From: Hallerella sp963652365
GTDB lineage: Bacteria > Fibrobacterota > Fibrobacteria > Fibrobacterales > Fibrobacteraceae
Reading direction: 5' to 3'
Assembly (NCBI GenBank): GCA_963652365.1
Contig: CAVJTH010000018.1
Coordinates: 1 to 44,120 of the forward strand
DNA length: 44,120 bases
Made by a program: the position numbers and the translations under genes. Below, piece after piece: positions 1 to 8,717 of the stretch; position 1 is the stretch's first letter; every line of letters begins with the position of its first letter. The notes beneath the pieces are model-generated. The model had not been told where the DNA came from. It did no database searches and saw nothing but the letters and a program-made list of their open reading frames with translations.

Positions 1-76
1 GTTCGCTTCGCGAAAAAGCCTAGACGTGCAACGCCAAAAGCCTTTCGGCAGAAAGCAAAAGCTCGCTTTGCGATTC

Positions 77-165
77 TAAGCACTAAGCTCTCTCAACTAA
101 GCTCTGAACTAATCACTATCCACTAAGCACTGAACGGATCGTTCCGCAAAGCTAAGCGCTAAAAA
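77..165. repeat. Degenerate CTAAGC-type tandem repeat, intergenic
   Basis: The 151 bases before the first gene hold no credible coding region. From about 77 on, the sequence is built of short imperfect units (CTAAGCA, CTAAGCTCT, CTAATCACT, CTAAGCACTGAAC, GCTAAGCGCT), at least six copies of CTAAGC or CTAATC in about 90 bases. The last copies run a few bases into the 3' end of the glucan-branching enzyme gene. A palindrome GAACGGATCGTTC lies at about 132-144. Function unknown. Confidence 0.5.
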
Positions 166-1726
166 TCCACGGAAAGAGATTGTCCCGGGATTCGACTTCC
201 GCGAGGATCGACTCATCGACAAATTCCCCGGCAAACATCGCGGCGAGCTTCATGAAGTCACGTTCGTGCTCTTCCAGGCGCCGCTTCGCATAGTCGGCGG
301 CCGAATGGTTGTGAATCATGAAAGCCCAGTCCGAAGACTGGAAAAGCGCCAGTTCGCGAACCATCTGGGCAAGTACGCGCTTCTGGAATCTTGTCGGGTG
401 CGCCTCGGCGCGGCATTTCTTGAACACGCCGAACATCCGGAAGAACTTCGGATAGATAAAATCCACTTCCGGGTTCACCCACACCGACGCGAAGCCGTTT
501 TCGCCCCACGAAGAAAAGACCGGACGGTGAACATCCAAGTCCCGCGGATCGGGCGACAGCTCGTTTACCGAAGCGAGCCGAATGGACGTCGAAGCGGCAG
601 CCCTTTCAAAGACAGACTCGATGAACTGCGGTCCTTCAAACCACCAGTGTCCAAACAGTTCCGCATCGTAGGGGCACAGAATGCAGGGACGTCTCGAATC
701 CATTCCCCGCGAAAGCTCCATCGCGGTCCGTTCCCGATTCGCCACGAAAAGGCGCGCATGTTCCCGGGCGAGATTCATCGCGAGCCACGGACGGTAAAGC
801 GCCTTGTCCTCTCCGCCGGTAATCCGGCAATACTTGAACCCGGAATCGATCGGAGCATCCTTCGCAAAGAAGTAGTCTCCCAGATAGGAGCGCGGAAGTT
901 CCCGGGAAATGTCCTTGTAGAATTCCCGATAGTCGGGATGTCCGGGATAGCCGCGTTCCCGGCTCCAGACTTCCACGGAACTCGACTGTTCCCGACCAAG
1001 AGCCAAAAGGCCCGCCGGGGTTCTTGTCGGAGCGAAGACGCCAAACTTCGGAGCGGGACTCGCGAGCAAGATCCCGTGCGTTTCCATGAAGAAATATTCA
1101 AGTCCCTGTTCCGCGAGGAACGCGTCGAGCCCGTCAAAGTATCCGCATTCCGGAAGCCACACGCCCTTGGGGTTCTTGTCGAACGCGTTCCGGAAGGCTT
1201 CCATCGTCAAGCGGAGCTGCAGACGAATCGCTTCGGGTTCCGACTGGTAGGCCGGCAAGAAGGGATGCGTCCCGACACACGTGAGAAGGGAGAGCTTTCC
1301 GCGGCGTTCGAGAGATGCAAGAGCCGAAACCATGTCGCGATGCAGGCGATGTTCCCAGGTTTCGGAAAGTTCCACGATGCGCGCCGCATAGAACTTCGCG
1401 ATTTCCAGACGTTCCGGATCCCCGGAAAGGCGCTTCAATTCCTTGGAAGCGAGCTCCTGCAACTTCTGCAGATGGCGGGAATAACGCTCCAAAAGAAGCT
1501 CGTCCGCAAGCATGGCGAGAAGCGTCGGAGAGACGCTCAGGTTCAAGACGCCCGGCACGCCCTTTTCCGCAAGCCTCGACAGCGCCTGGACCAGCGGAAG
1601 ATAGGTTTCCGTCAAGGCTTCGAAGAACCAGTTCTCTTCTAGAAAGCGTTCATAGCGCGGATTTCGCACGAACGGCAGATGCGCGTGCAGCAAGAGATAG
1701 AGCTGTCCATTGCAATCCGAATTCAT
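152..1726 (-). CDS. GH57-family 1,4-alpha-glucan branching enzyme
   Basis: The 524-aa protein has the layout of glycoside hydrolase family 57 branching enzymes, which make alpha-1,6 branches in glycogen-like glucan in the cytoplasm. The N-terminus has the family motif LLLHAHLPFV. The nucleophile motif WLPECGYF gives E193, and CPYDAELFGHWW gives the acid/base D354; both fall near the positions known in archaeal GH57 branching enzymes. A GH57-type C-terminal helical domain follows (SSWGENGFASVWVNPE, then SSDWAFMIHN). No signal peptide is visible. It is the last gene of a four-gene leftward operon and lies 13 bp after a DUF4912 gene, a pairing I recall from other phyla. The alternative, a GH57 amylase of other specificity, is less likely given the full-length match in layout. 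Confidence 0.88.
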   Translation of the reverse strand: MNSDCNGQLYLLLHAHLPFVRNPRYERFLEENWFFEALTETYLPLVQALSRLAEKGVPGVLNLSVSPTLLAMLADELLLERYSRHLQKLQELASKELKRLSGDPERLEIAKFYAARIVELSETWEHRLHRDMVSALASLERRGKLSLLTCVGTHPFLPAYQSEPEAIRLQLRLTMEAFRNAFDKNPKGVWLPECGYFDGLDAFLAEQGLEYFFMETHGILLASPAPKFGVFAPTRTPAGLLALGREQSSSVEVWSRERGYPGHPDYREFYKDISRELPRSYLGDYFFAKDAPIDSGFKYCRITGGEDKALYRPWLAMNLAREHARLFVANRERTAMELSRGMDSRRPCILCPYDAELFGHWWFEGPQFIESVFERAAASTSIRLASVNELSPDPRDLDVHRPVFSSWGENGFASVWVNPEVDFIYPKFFRMFGVFKKCRAEAHPTRFQKRVLAQMVRELALFQSSDWAFMIHNHSAADYAKRRLEEHERDFMKLAAMFAGEFVDESILAEVESRDNLFPWIFSA

Positions 1727-1739
1727 GCGACCATCGGCG

Positions 1740-2918
1740 TCATTCCGTACGCTTGATCACGACGGGAACGATTGTCGTCGGAAAATCGCCGTCCTTGTCC
1801 GTCGCAAAGACCGGAATGATCTGCGTGGAATCGGGAAGGTCCTGTTCAAAGGAGAACGTTCCGTCCGGATTGAGCGGGAACGGTTCTCCGCGAACCTGGA
1901 GATGGGCATCGGGACGCGTTCCGCCATAGACGATCAGACGCGTCTTGACCCACAGGAAGAAATCCTTGCCATAGCTTACGGAGCCCGGAGTCGGAGGGAG
2001 GAGCGCACCGCTCGAAAGGGACGCCGCGCTCGACAGCGCACCGGAAAAGAACGATTCCGAAGAACTCGCAAGATGTTCGAGCCACTTGGCGACAGACTGG
2101 CTGGAAAGTCCGGAACTTCCAAACCCGCCAATTCCCGCGCCGCCCAGGGAAGCCTTGAAAAAGACGTTGTCCGTTTTCAGGTTTGACTGTCTGACGTTTT
2201 CGAAGCTGAAGACCTGCATGGCGGGAGCTTCGACCAGCGATTCGAACTTGCCCGCCTGGGTTTTCGTCCCCAGCGCGGCGCTGAACGAAGCTTCCTTCTG
2301 GTTTTGCACATACCAGCTCTTCGCATCCGCCGGAATCTCGATATCGCGGAACTTGCGCTTCTTGTTCTTTCGAACCGTCAAGTCCGAAGCGACATCGTAC
2401 AGGCGAAGCACGAGCGACTTCTTTCCGTGGAGAGCGTTTTTCAGGCGTTCGTCCTTTACGTCCCAGAAGGCATGGAGAAAGTTCGGATCGCGCTGCATCA
2501 GAACGAGATATTCCGGAGAAAATTCCGACGACTCCTTGATCGTTTCCGCGGCGTCCCTGCGTGCGCCCTTTGTGGTCGCCAAAGGCTTTTTCGCCGACTT
2601 CGCGACGGTCTTCTCCACCGCGACCGGTTTCTTCCTTGCCGGAGCTGTCGAAGCCTCGTCGGCCTTTTTCTGCGCAGGACGCTTCGACGGAGCGGACTTC
2701 GAAACGGATTTCTTGATTTCCTCGACCTTGGACTTGACCTTGTCCTTCGCCTTGCGAGAAGCCTTCTTCAGCTCTTCGACCTTGGATTCGGCCTTTTGCG
2801 AAATGACCTTCAATTCCTCGACTTTCGCTTTTTCCTTTTTCAAGGCGTCCTTGACGATGCTCCTTATCGAAGAAGCAACCTTGCTCTTTGCCGGAGAAGC
2901 TTTTGTTTTCGAGCTCAT
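1740..2918 (-). CDS. DUF4912 protein with Lys/Ala-rich histone-H1-like N-terminus
   Basis: A 392-aa protein. Residues 1-130 are almost wholly Lys, Ala, Ser, Glu and Val (SKVEELKKASRKAKDKVKSK and similar), resembling a histone-H1-like or coiled-coil tail with repeated KVEEL/KVEEI heptad-like units. Residues about 130-215 match the DUF4912 signature (YLVLMQRDPNFLHAFWDV), a domain of unknown function with a beta-sandwich fold suggested for the family. A Gly/Ser-rich linker (about 255-310) and a second small beta-rich part (LQVRGEPFPLNPDGTFSFEQ) follow. It sits 13 bp before the GH57 branching enzyme gene and 18 bp after an outer-membrane protein gene, so it is likely co-transcribed. The link to glycogen metabolism is inferred from neighbourhood only; the basic tail could bind nucleic acid or polyanions. 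Confidence 0.75.
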   Translation of the reverse strand: MSSKTKASPAKSKVASSIRSIVKDALKKEKAKVEELKVISQKAESKVEELKKASRKAKDKVKSKVEEIKKSVSKSAPSKRPAQKKADEASTAPARKKPVAVEKTVAKSAKKPLATTKGARRDAAETIKESSEFSPEYLVLMQRDPNFLHAFWDVKDERLKNALHGKKSLVLRLYDVASDLTVRKNKKRKFRDIEIPADAKSWYVQNQKEASFSAALGTKTQAGKFESLVEAPAMQVFSFENVRQSNLKTDNVFFKASLGGAGIGGFGSSGLSSQSVAKWLEHLASSSESFFSGALSSAASLSSGALLPPTPGSVSYGKDFFLWVKTRLIVYGGTRPDAHLQVRGEPFPLNPDGTFSFEQDLPDSTQIIPVFATDKDGDFPTTIVPVVIKRTE

Positions 2919-2936
2919 GTCGATCTCCTTTGGTGC

Positions 2937-4184
2937 CTAGTGCACCGTTTTCGGCTTATTGCCCCAATTGCCAACGCCCGTCAGCCCAACGGAAACCCCG
3001 ACGAACGTCTCGTCCCAGACAGTCTCGTTGTCCGACTTGCGCATGCCGCCCTGCACGGCGATATCCACTTTCGTATTTCGCCGACCGAGAGGAAATCCGG
3101 CGCCGAGAGAGACTCCGTATTCCTTGACATCCGCAATGTAATAATTTCTCATCCATGTACCTGCGCGAAAATCCATCCGCTGGAGATATTTCTTGAAATA
3201 GTCCGTCGAACCGCTCCGCTCGTAGCCCAGGGCGACGACAAATTCCGTCTGTGTGTCCGTCGAATCCGCAAGGTTCCACGCTCCGGCGATGTTCGCGATA
3301 TCCGTATCCCAGCCGCGAAGCATCAAGTCGATCATGACATGATGCCGCTTCCGGTAACGGAAGGCGAAGCCTGTCGCGTATGTCGGCGGGACATCGATTT
3401 CCCGGGTGATTTTCGAAGGGACCAGCGTATCCGTCTGGCTGAACGTCAAGTTGTATTCGAGCTTGTTCCTTAGCGTGTACGCCGTCGTGTAGGAAAAATA
3501 ATACGAGGACTTCAGTCCCTTGTAAAAGACGGCGCCCGTGTAATACGCCGGATGGTTCTTGATTTCGAAGCGCCCCTCGGCGGATTCCGTCAGTTCCGCG
3601 CTGTTCGTCGCCCAGGCATCCGCCGCCGGCACCTGGGAATTGTCCGCTCCCAGCGCAAGCTTCCGCGAAACGGAACCCATGACAAAGTGCGCGGAGAATC
3701 CTAGCGACAGCCGACGAAAGAACGGAAGCCGGACAGCATACGCCGGAGTGATCTCGTAGATGTTTCCCTGATACTTGATGTTCGCAAGACTGGTCTTCAG
3801 GGAATCATCGACTTCTTCGTCCAGGTTAAGCGTGTACTTTTGCGAAAGCGCAAGCGATGCCGTACCGAAACGGCCGAGCGCAAACGCAAACGAGAGCGAC
3901 GGGATTTCCAGCGAAGACGACGCATAGGACTTTCCGCTGTTTTTCGCCACGTTCTCTTCGAAGAGAAGCGTCGCGTTGAACGACGTGTTCCGTTCAAACG
4001 CCAGCGAAGCCGGGTTCCATTCGACGTAGCCGCTTTCCGCTTTCGCGCCACCGGAAAACCCGCGACCGAGCGTAATCGCCGTAGCCGCTTCCGTCGGCTT
4101 TCCCAAGGCTTCCAGGCCCATCATCGAGGCGGCATTTCCCAAGGCGACGAACAGACCTGCGCAGACAAGAGCCTTTCGAATCAT
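2937..4184 (-). CDS. Outer-membrane beta-barrel protein (PorV/FadL-like), unknown role
   Basis: A 415-aa protein with an N-terminal signal peptide (MIRKALVCAGLFVALGNAAS). The mature part begins with a Gly/Ala-rich segment (TAITLGRGFSGGAKAESG) followed by WNPASLAF, the NPA-type motif typical of PorV/FadL-like barrels. Many alternating aromatic/hydrophobic strands follow (SYYFSYTTAYTL, TYATGFAFRYRKRH, GVSLGAGFPLGRR). It probably forms a 12-14 strand outer-membrane barrel. The start ATG overlaps the stop of the upstream lipoprotein gene by 4 bp (ATGA), so the two are translationally coupled and may work together in the outer membrane. Substrate unknown. Confidence 0.7.
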   Translation of the reverse strand: MIRKALVCAGLFVALGNAASMMGLEALGKPTEAATAITLGRGFSGGAKAESGYVEWNPASLAFERNTSFNATLLFEENVAKNSGKSYASSSLEIPSLSFAFALGRFGTASLALSQKYTLNLDEEVDDSLKTSLANIKYQGNIYEITPAYAVRLPFFRRLSLGFSAHFVMGSVSRKLALGADNSQVPAADAWATNSAELTESAEGRFEIKNHPAYYTGAVFYKGLKSSYYFSYTTAYTLRNKLEYNLTFSQTDTLVPSKITREIDVPPTYATGFAFRYRKRHHVMIDLMLRGWDTDIANIAGAWNLADSTDTQTEFVVALGYERSGSTDYFKKYLQRMDFRAGTWMRNYYIADVKEYGVSLGAGFPLGRRNTKVDIAVQGGMRKSDNETVWDETFVGVSVGLTGVGNWGNKPKTVH

Positions 4185-5650
4185 TTTCCATTCCCCCGTT
4201 TCGTCGCAAGCCAGAGCTTGAGGTTCATCGGACGTCCGATATAGTCCGTAAAGTCGTAACGCGAATAGGTGTAGCTGTCCAGGAACATCCGGACAGAATC
4301 GCCCGCATCCGTTACGCGGTCATAGTAAAGCGTGTCATACGGAGAAAGCATTGAATAGCCCATGCGAAGGACCACTCGCATCTTGGCACCCTTCCCGGCG
4401 CGGTTGATGAACGAGCGCATCCCGTTCGTGAGCTGCAACCCGAGCGTGTCGCCGTCGAGAAACACGAGGTTCGGATGTCCATGTTCCTTGATGTAGGACT
4501 TGTTCAGCTTGTAAACCTCGGAAGACTGCATGTCCTGTCCGCTCGAATCCACAAAGGTCGATGCGACGACCTGAACCGGAAATCCCAGTTCGGAGCCATC
4601 CGTCGAAGAGCTTTTCGCCATCGAAAGCTGGGCAAGCACGACCGCCTGGCGCACGTCGATACTGTCTCCTTCCGTATAGGGGAACGCATCTCCGTAGAAC
4701 TCGCCCAGGGCAGAAAGAATCCTTTCCGAGGGAATTTCCACAAGAAGCGATTCCAGGACGCCGCCATGCAGCACGATGCAGTCGGAGCAGGTCTCCGTCC
4801 GCGTGCTGACGATCGCGGAACGGAACGCCCAGACGTTCTTATAGACGTCTCTTCGCGAAGAGCTCCCGCTGGAATCGGCGTCGCGCGAATAGGCCTTGAT
4901 CCGCAAGAACGGAACGACGTCCGCGCTAGGGCCGTAGAAGCGGTAAACGCGCTTCGCTTCCGGAGCCGAGATCTTCAGTTGCAGACGCGCGGCATCCTGC
5001 ACCTTGACAAGCGACTCGTAGAACGCCGCGGGCAAGTCCAGGCGCAGCGCGGAATCCAGGCTGGAAATGTTCAGGCTAAAGGTCGTATCCGCGGAATCCG
5101 CCGAGACAAGGGAATTTCTCAGGTTCGCCACCCAGGCGGAATCCTTTGTGCCGCCGACGCTGTCGATGAATCCCGAGCCGTTTCCCGTTTCGAGAATCCA
5201 GGAAACCTTCACGTTCAGGGATTCCTTGAGCGGGAGCGAATCCTTGAGCCCCGCCCGCGAGTAGAATCCGGAATCCGGGTAAAGGGCGAGGAACGCCGCC
5301 CGGAACTCCTTCGCGCTGTCCGCGGCGAACGCGGCAAAGAAGCTCTTGTCGCGGAAGCCGAAGTCCAGGACCAGATCGTGCGAAAATCCGTTTCCCGCAC
5401 CGAACACGCCCTGGTAATACTGAAGCCGAGGCGTACTGTCGAAGCCGACCTGGTAGGATTCGAGCGAGAGATCGTCGATTTCGACCGTCTGCACCAGATA
5501 ATTGGAAGGGAATCCCTGGTCGTCGAGCCAGGAAACCAGGGCGTCGCCGTTCGAATCGAAAATGCACGAAGCCAAAAAAAGCATCGGAAGCAGGGCGACC
5601 AGGAACGCGGTTCTGAATTTCTGCACGGAAACTCCGAAAAAAGGAAACAT
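4181..5650 (-). CDS. Secreted lipoprotein, unknown function
   Basis: A 489-aa lipoprotein. The signal peptide ends in the lipobox LASC (Cys about residue 29), followed by an Asp/Ser-rich mature start (IFDSNGDALVSW). The body is acidic and Ser/Asp-rich with beta-strand character and no enzyme motif that I recognise. I chose the ATG at 5650 over an in-frame TTG at 5659, because a TATATT box lies 8 nt upstream of the ATG. It is the first gene of the operon running down to the GH57 enzyme and overlaps the barrel gene by 4 bp. Confidence 0.65.
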   Translation of the reverse strand: MFPFFGVSVQKFRTAFLVALLPMLFLASCIFDSNGDALVSWLDDQGFPSNYLVQTVEIDDLSLESYQVGFDSTPRLQYYQGVFGAGNGFSHDLVLDFGFRDKSFFAAFAADSAKEFRAAFLALYPDSGFYSRAGLKDSLPLKESLNVKVSWILETGNGSGFIDSVGGTKDSAWVANLRNSLVSADSADTTFSLNISSLDSALRLDLPAAFYESLVKVQDAARLQLKISAPEAKRVYRFYGPSADVVPFLRIKAYSRDADSSGSSSRRDVYKNVWAFRSAIVSTRTETCSDCIVLHGGVLESLLVEIPSERILSALGEFYGDAFPYTEGDSIDVRQAVVLAQLSMAKSSSTDGSELGFPVQVVASTFVDSSGQDMQSSEVYKLNKSYIKEHGHPNLVFLDGDTLGLQLTNGMRSFINRAGKGAKMRVVLRMGYSMLSPYDTLYYDRVTDAGDSVRMFLDSYTYSRYDFTDYIGRPMNLKLWLATKRGNGK

Positions 5651-5658
5651 CGAATGCA

Positions 5659-5664
5659 AATATA
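5659..5664 (-). promoter_or_regulatory. -10-like TATATT 8 nt before ATG
   Basis: TATATT on the minus strand, followed by 8 nt and the ATG at 5650; no Shine-Dalgarno fits between. This is one of a set of boxes at nearly fixed distance from start codons in this window, suggesting a leaderless or near-leaderless mRNA. Confidence 0.45.
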
Positions 5665-5735
5665 CAAAGTCTTCTTTTGCAAGATTTCTAGATTTTCCGC
5701 ATTGAAACTTTTCTGGCTATCTTTCGAGGCATCCT

Positions 5736-7073
5736 ATGAAACCTTTCCACGCTTATTTCCAGAACATCAACGGTTGCGACACCTACCCGCTTTCCGAAGT
5801 CATCTACCGAAGCAAGGTCGATGGAAGCCTGCTTGAAGTACACCACGACCGCGAAGCGCTCGCCGAACGTTCCCCGGAAGAATGGAAAAGGCTCTTTGCG
5901 GAACGCCGCACGAGCTTTAGACCCGCCGACATGAGCGGCGTCTGGAGCAAGCGCGAAATGGTTCTTCCCGAAATTCCCGAAGAGGACATCGTGACGCTCC
6001 GCGAAGGGTTCAGCCCGCTGTTCGACGCAAGCGCGCTCGCCAAGGAGATCGGGCTCCGGAAGCTCTGGGTCAAGCTTTGCGGCAACTCCCACACGGGAAG
6101 CTTCAAGGACCTGGGAATGACCGTCCTCGTGAGCCAGGTCAATTCGATGATCCGGCACGGAAAGGAAATCGACGCGGTCGCCTGCGCAAGCACCGGAGAC
6201 ACCTCGGCCGCCCTTTCCGCGTTCACGGCAAAGGCGGGCATTCCGAGCATCGTGTTCCTTCCCCGCGGAAAGACGAGCGTGGCCCAGCTCATCCAGCCCA
6301 TTTCGAACGGCAGCATCGTCCTCGCTCTCGACACGGACTTCGACGGCTGCATGAAGATCGTGCAGGAGGTTACCGCGGACAACCGCATCTACCTGGCGAA
6401 CTCGATGAACAGTCTCCGCGTCGAAGGCCAAAAGACCATCAGCCCGGAAATCTGCCAGGAACTCGGCTGGAACGTGCCCGACACGATTATCATCCCCGGC
6501 GGAAACCTCGGAAACGTCAGCGCGCTCGCCAAGGGATTCGACGACTGCCTCGCCATGGGACTCATCGAAAAGAAACCGCGCATCGTCGTCGCCCAGGCCG
6601 AAAACGCGAATCCGTTCTTCCAGGCCTACAAGCGTGGGTTCGACAAGCTCGTCCCGGTCCATGCCAAAAAGACTCTCGCCAGCGCGATTCAAATCGGTAA
6701 CCCGGTCAGCTATCCCAAGGCGGAACGCGCCATCCGGAACTACAACGGCATCGTCGTCGATGTTTCCGAAGAGGAACTCGCCAATGCGGCGGAACGCGGC
6801 GACCGCATCGGGCTCTACACATGTCCGCATACGGGTGTCGCGCTCGGCGCGCTCTTCAAGCTCCGCGAAGAAGGAACGATCGACAAGGACGAAGAAGTCG
6901 TCGTCATCAGCACGGCACACGGCCTGAAGTTCACCGAATTCAAGGTCTCCTACCACAAGAAGGAACTCGAAGGAATCAAGTCCCGGTATGCGAATCCGAT
7001 TTTCGAAGCTCCCGCGGAAATCGGCCCGGTGATGGACATTCTCAAGAAAGAGATGGCTAACCGGAGACGCTAG
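5736..7073 (+). CDS. thrC: Threonine synthase
   Basis: A 445-aa PLP enzyme that converts O-phosphohomoserine to threonine. The PLP lysine is K124 in HTGSFKDLGM; the CASTGDTSAALSAF loop and the phosphate-binding IIPGGNLGN motif are both intact. The C-terminal CPHTGVALGAL and VVISTAHGLKF segments are also typical. Length is normal for the short bacterial type. The start is preceded by GAGG at 5725-5729. It lies 3 bp before the SpmA-SpmB fusion gene, so the two are probably co-transcribed. A CTATCTTT element at 5717-5724 may be the -10 region. Confidence 0.93.
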   Translation: MKPFHAYFQNINGCDTYPLSEVIYRSKVDGSLLEVHHDREALAERSPEEWKRLFAERRTSFRPADMSGVWSKREMVLPEIPEEDIVTLREGFSPLFDASALAKEIGLRKLWVKLCGNSHTGSFKDLGMTVLVSQVNSMIRHGKEIDAVACASTGDTSAALSAFTAKAGIPSIVFLPRGKTSVAQLIQPISNGSIVLALDTDFDGCMKIVQEVTADNRIYLANSMNSLRVEGQKTISPEICQELGWNVPDTIIIPGGNLGNVSALAKGFDDCLAMGLIEKKPRIVVAQAENANPFFQAYKRGFDKLVPVHAKKTLASAIQIGNPVSYPKAERAIRNYNGIVVDVSEEELANAAERGDRIGLYTCPHTGVALGALFKLREEGTIDKDEEVVVISTAHGLKFTEFKVSYHKKELEGIKSRYANPIFEAPAEIGPVMDILKKEMANRRR

Positions 7074-7076
7074 GCA

Positions 7077-8321
7077 ATGGTCCTGAACGTCATCTGGCTT
7101 CTCTTCTTTTTCGGCGCCTTCCTCGCCTGCGCCGTCAAGTGCTTCGCCTTTGGAGAAACGGGAATCTTCAACACGACGATTCTCGCCGCCTTCGACATGT
7201 CCAAGACCGCGTTCGAAATCGCGCTCGGCCTCACGGGCATTCTGAGTCTCTGGCTCGGCATTCTGAAGATAGGCGAAAAGTCGGGTGCCGTACAGATTCT
7301 CGCCAAGATCGTCCAGCCGCTTTTTTCAAGGCTCTTTCCGGAAATTCCCAAGGGGCATCCCGTCGTCGGAACGATGCTGATGAACGTCAGCGCGAACATG
7401 CTCGGTCTCGACAATGCGGCCACCCCGATGGGACTCCAGGCGATGAAGCAGCTGCAGGAACTGAACCCCAACGAAGACAAGTCCGTAGCGAGCAATTCGC
7501 AGATTCTGTTTCTCGTCCTGAACGCTAGCGGACTCACGCTCATCCCGGTGAGCATCATGACCTACCGGGCGCAAATGGGAGCCACCAATCCGAGCGACGT
7601 CTTTCTTCCCATTCTCCTCGCGACATTTTTCAGCACCGTTGCGGGCATCGTCGCCGTGAGCTTTTTCCAGAAGATCAAGCTCAAGGATCCCGTGACGCTT
7701 CTCTGGCTCGGAGGCCTTTCCGCGACCGTCATCGCGACCCTCGCCTACTTCAGCCGCCTGACCGCGGACGCGCTCGGAACGACCAGTCTTTTCGTCAGCG
7801 GGATCACGCTCTTTGGAGTCATCATCCTCTTTCTCGCGCTTGCCGTCCGCAAGAAGGTTCGCGCCTACGAAGCCTTTGTCGAGGGCGCCAAGGAAGGCTT
7901 TCACACCGCGGTGATGGTCATTCCCTACCTCGTCGCGATTCTCGTCGGCGTTGCCGTGTTCCGCGCGAGCGGAGCCATGGACCTGATTCTCGGCGGAGTT
8001 TCCAGCGTTCTCGCCTTTCTCGGAATCGGAAGCGAAATCGTCCCGGCACTTCCGACCGCCATCATGAAGCCGCTTAGCGGCAGCGGAGCGCGCGGCATGA
8101 TGATCGAAGCGATGAAGACCTACGGTCCCGACAGTTTCGCCGGTCGTCTCGGCTGCATGTTCCAGGGCGCGACGGACACCACGTTCTACGTCATCGCGGT
8201 CTATTTCGGATCCGTCGGCGTCCGCAAGACGCGTCACACGGTCACCTGCTGCCTCGTCGCCGATGCCGTCGGCGTCATCGCGGCGATAGCCATCGCCTAC
8301 CTGTTCTTCCCGCCCGCCTAG
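7077..8321 (+). CDS. Fused SpmA-SpmB nucleoside-recognition (Gate) membrane protein
   Basis: A 414-aa polytopic inner-membrane protein. Residues about 1-195 match spore maturation protein SpmA (IGEKSGAVQILAKIVQPLF, PKGHPVVGTMLMNVSANMLG, LDNAATPMGLQAM), and residues about 260-410 match SpmB (KEGFHTAVMVIPYLVAILVG, PLSGSGARGMM, FQGATDTTFYVIAVYFG). Each half carries a nucleoside-recognition/Gate domain. In Bacillus these are two separate genes needed for spore maturation; this Gram-negative bacterium does not sporulate, so the role must be another one, probably transport of an unknown solute. It follows thrC after 3 bp. Confidence 0.82.
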   Translation: MVLNVIWLLFFFGAFLACAVKCFAFGETGIFNTTILAAFDMSKTAFEIALGLTGILSLWLGILKIGEKSGAVQILAKIVQPLFSRLFPEIPKGHPVVGTMLMNVSANMLGLDNAATPMGLQAMKQLQELNPNEDKSVASNSQILFLVLNASGLTLIPVSIMTYRAQMGATNPSDVFLPILLATFFSTVAGIVAVSFFQKIKLKDPVTLLWLGGLSATVIATLAYFSRLTADALGTTSLFVSGITLFGVIILFLALAVRKKVRAYEAFVEGAKEGFHTAVMVIPYLVAILVGVAVFRASGAMDLILGGVSSVLAFLGIGSEIVPALPTAIMKPLSGSGARGMMIEAMKTYGPDSFAGRLGCMFQGATDTTFYVIAVYFGSVGVRKTRHTVTCCLVADAVGVIAAIAIAYLFFPPA

Positions 8322-8403
8322 CGCAAGCGGAAGAGCGTTCATGGCAACAGAAAAGGCCGCACGGAATGCGACCTGAAAACGGGAACTAGCTTGCTTGCAA
8401 GAA

Positions 8404-8670
8404 TCAGAAACGGCGCGGACGAGCTTCACGCGGACGGGCTTCGTTGACCCGAAGGGCACGACCGCCGACATCCTTGCCGTTCAGCTGTTCAACCGCATTC
8501 GCCGCAACGCCGTCATCTTCGATTTCGACGAATCCGAAGCCCTTGCTGCGACCGGTATCGCGGTCCATGATAATCTTTGCGCTCTTGATTTCGCCGAATT
8601 CCTCGAACAGTTTGGCGAGGTCCGCGTCGCGAAACGCAAAGGGGAGATTTCCAACATAGATGCTTTTCAT
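8404..8670 (-). CDS. RRM-type RNA-binding protein
   Basis: An 88-aa single RNA-recognition-motif protein. RNP2 is IYVGNLPF (residues 4-11) and RNP1 is KGFGFVEI (about 43-50), both with the aromatic residues that stack on RNA. The C-terminus is a short Arg/Pro tail (EARPREARPRRF). Such small RRM proteins occur in cyanobacteria, Bacteroidetes and Fibrobacter and are often cold-induced. The gene has its own leader with a hairpin. It converges on the SpmA-SpmB fusion gene with an 82-bp gap that holds no clear terminator. Confidence 0.9.
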   Translation of the reverse strand: MKSIYVGNLPFAFRDADLAKLFEEFGEIKSAKIIMDRDTGRSKGFGFVEIEDDGVAANAVEQLNGKDVGGRALRVNEARPREARPRRF

Positions 8671-8678
8671 AGTTTATC

Positions 8679-8698
8679 CAGGCTGTTAAGTAAGCCTG
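8679..8698 (-). promoter_or_regulatory. Hairpin in the RRM gene leader
   Basis: Perfect inverted repeat CAGGCT/AGCCTG with an 8-nt loop, 8 nt before the RRM start codon; it would occlude the ribosome-binding region. A TATTAT box lies just upstream at about 8704-8709. A translational control or autoregulatory site is possible. Confidence 0.4.
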
Positions 8699-8717
8699 CC
8701 TAAATAATAGAACAATT

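Noticed and set aside
266..1642. 458-codon rightward open frame antisense to the GH57 gene
   Set aside because: Composition is Arg/Pro/Phe-rich with no domain, typical of the shadow of a GC-rich gene; the opposite strand has clear catalytic motifs.
8322..8403. CTTGCTTGCAAG as a terminator between the SpmA-SpmB fusion gene and the RRM gene
   Set aside because: The stem is only 5 bp with a 2-nt loop and no T-tract on either strand.
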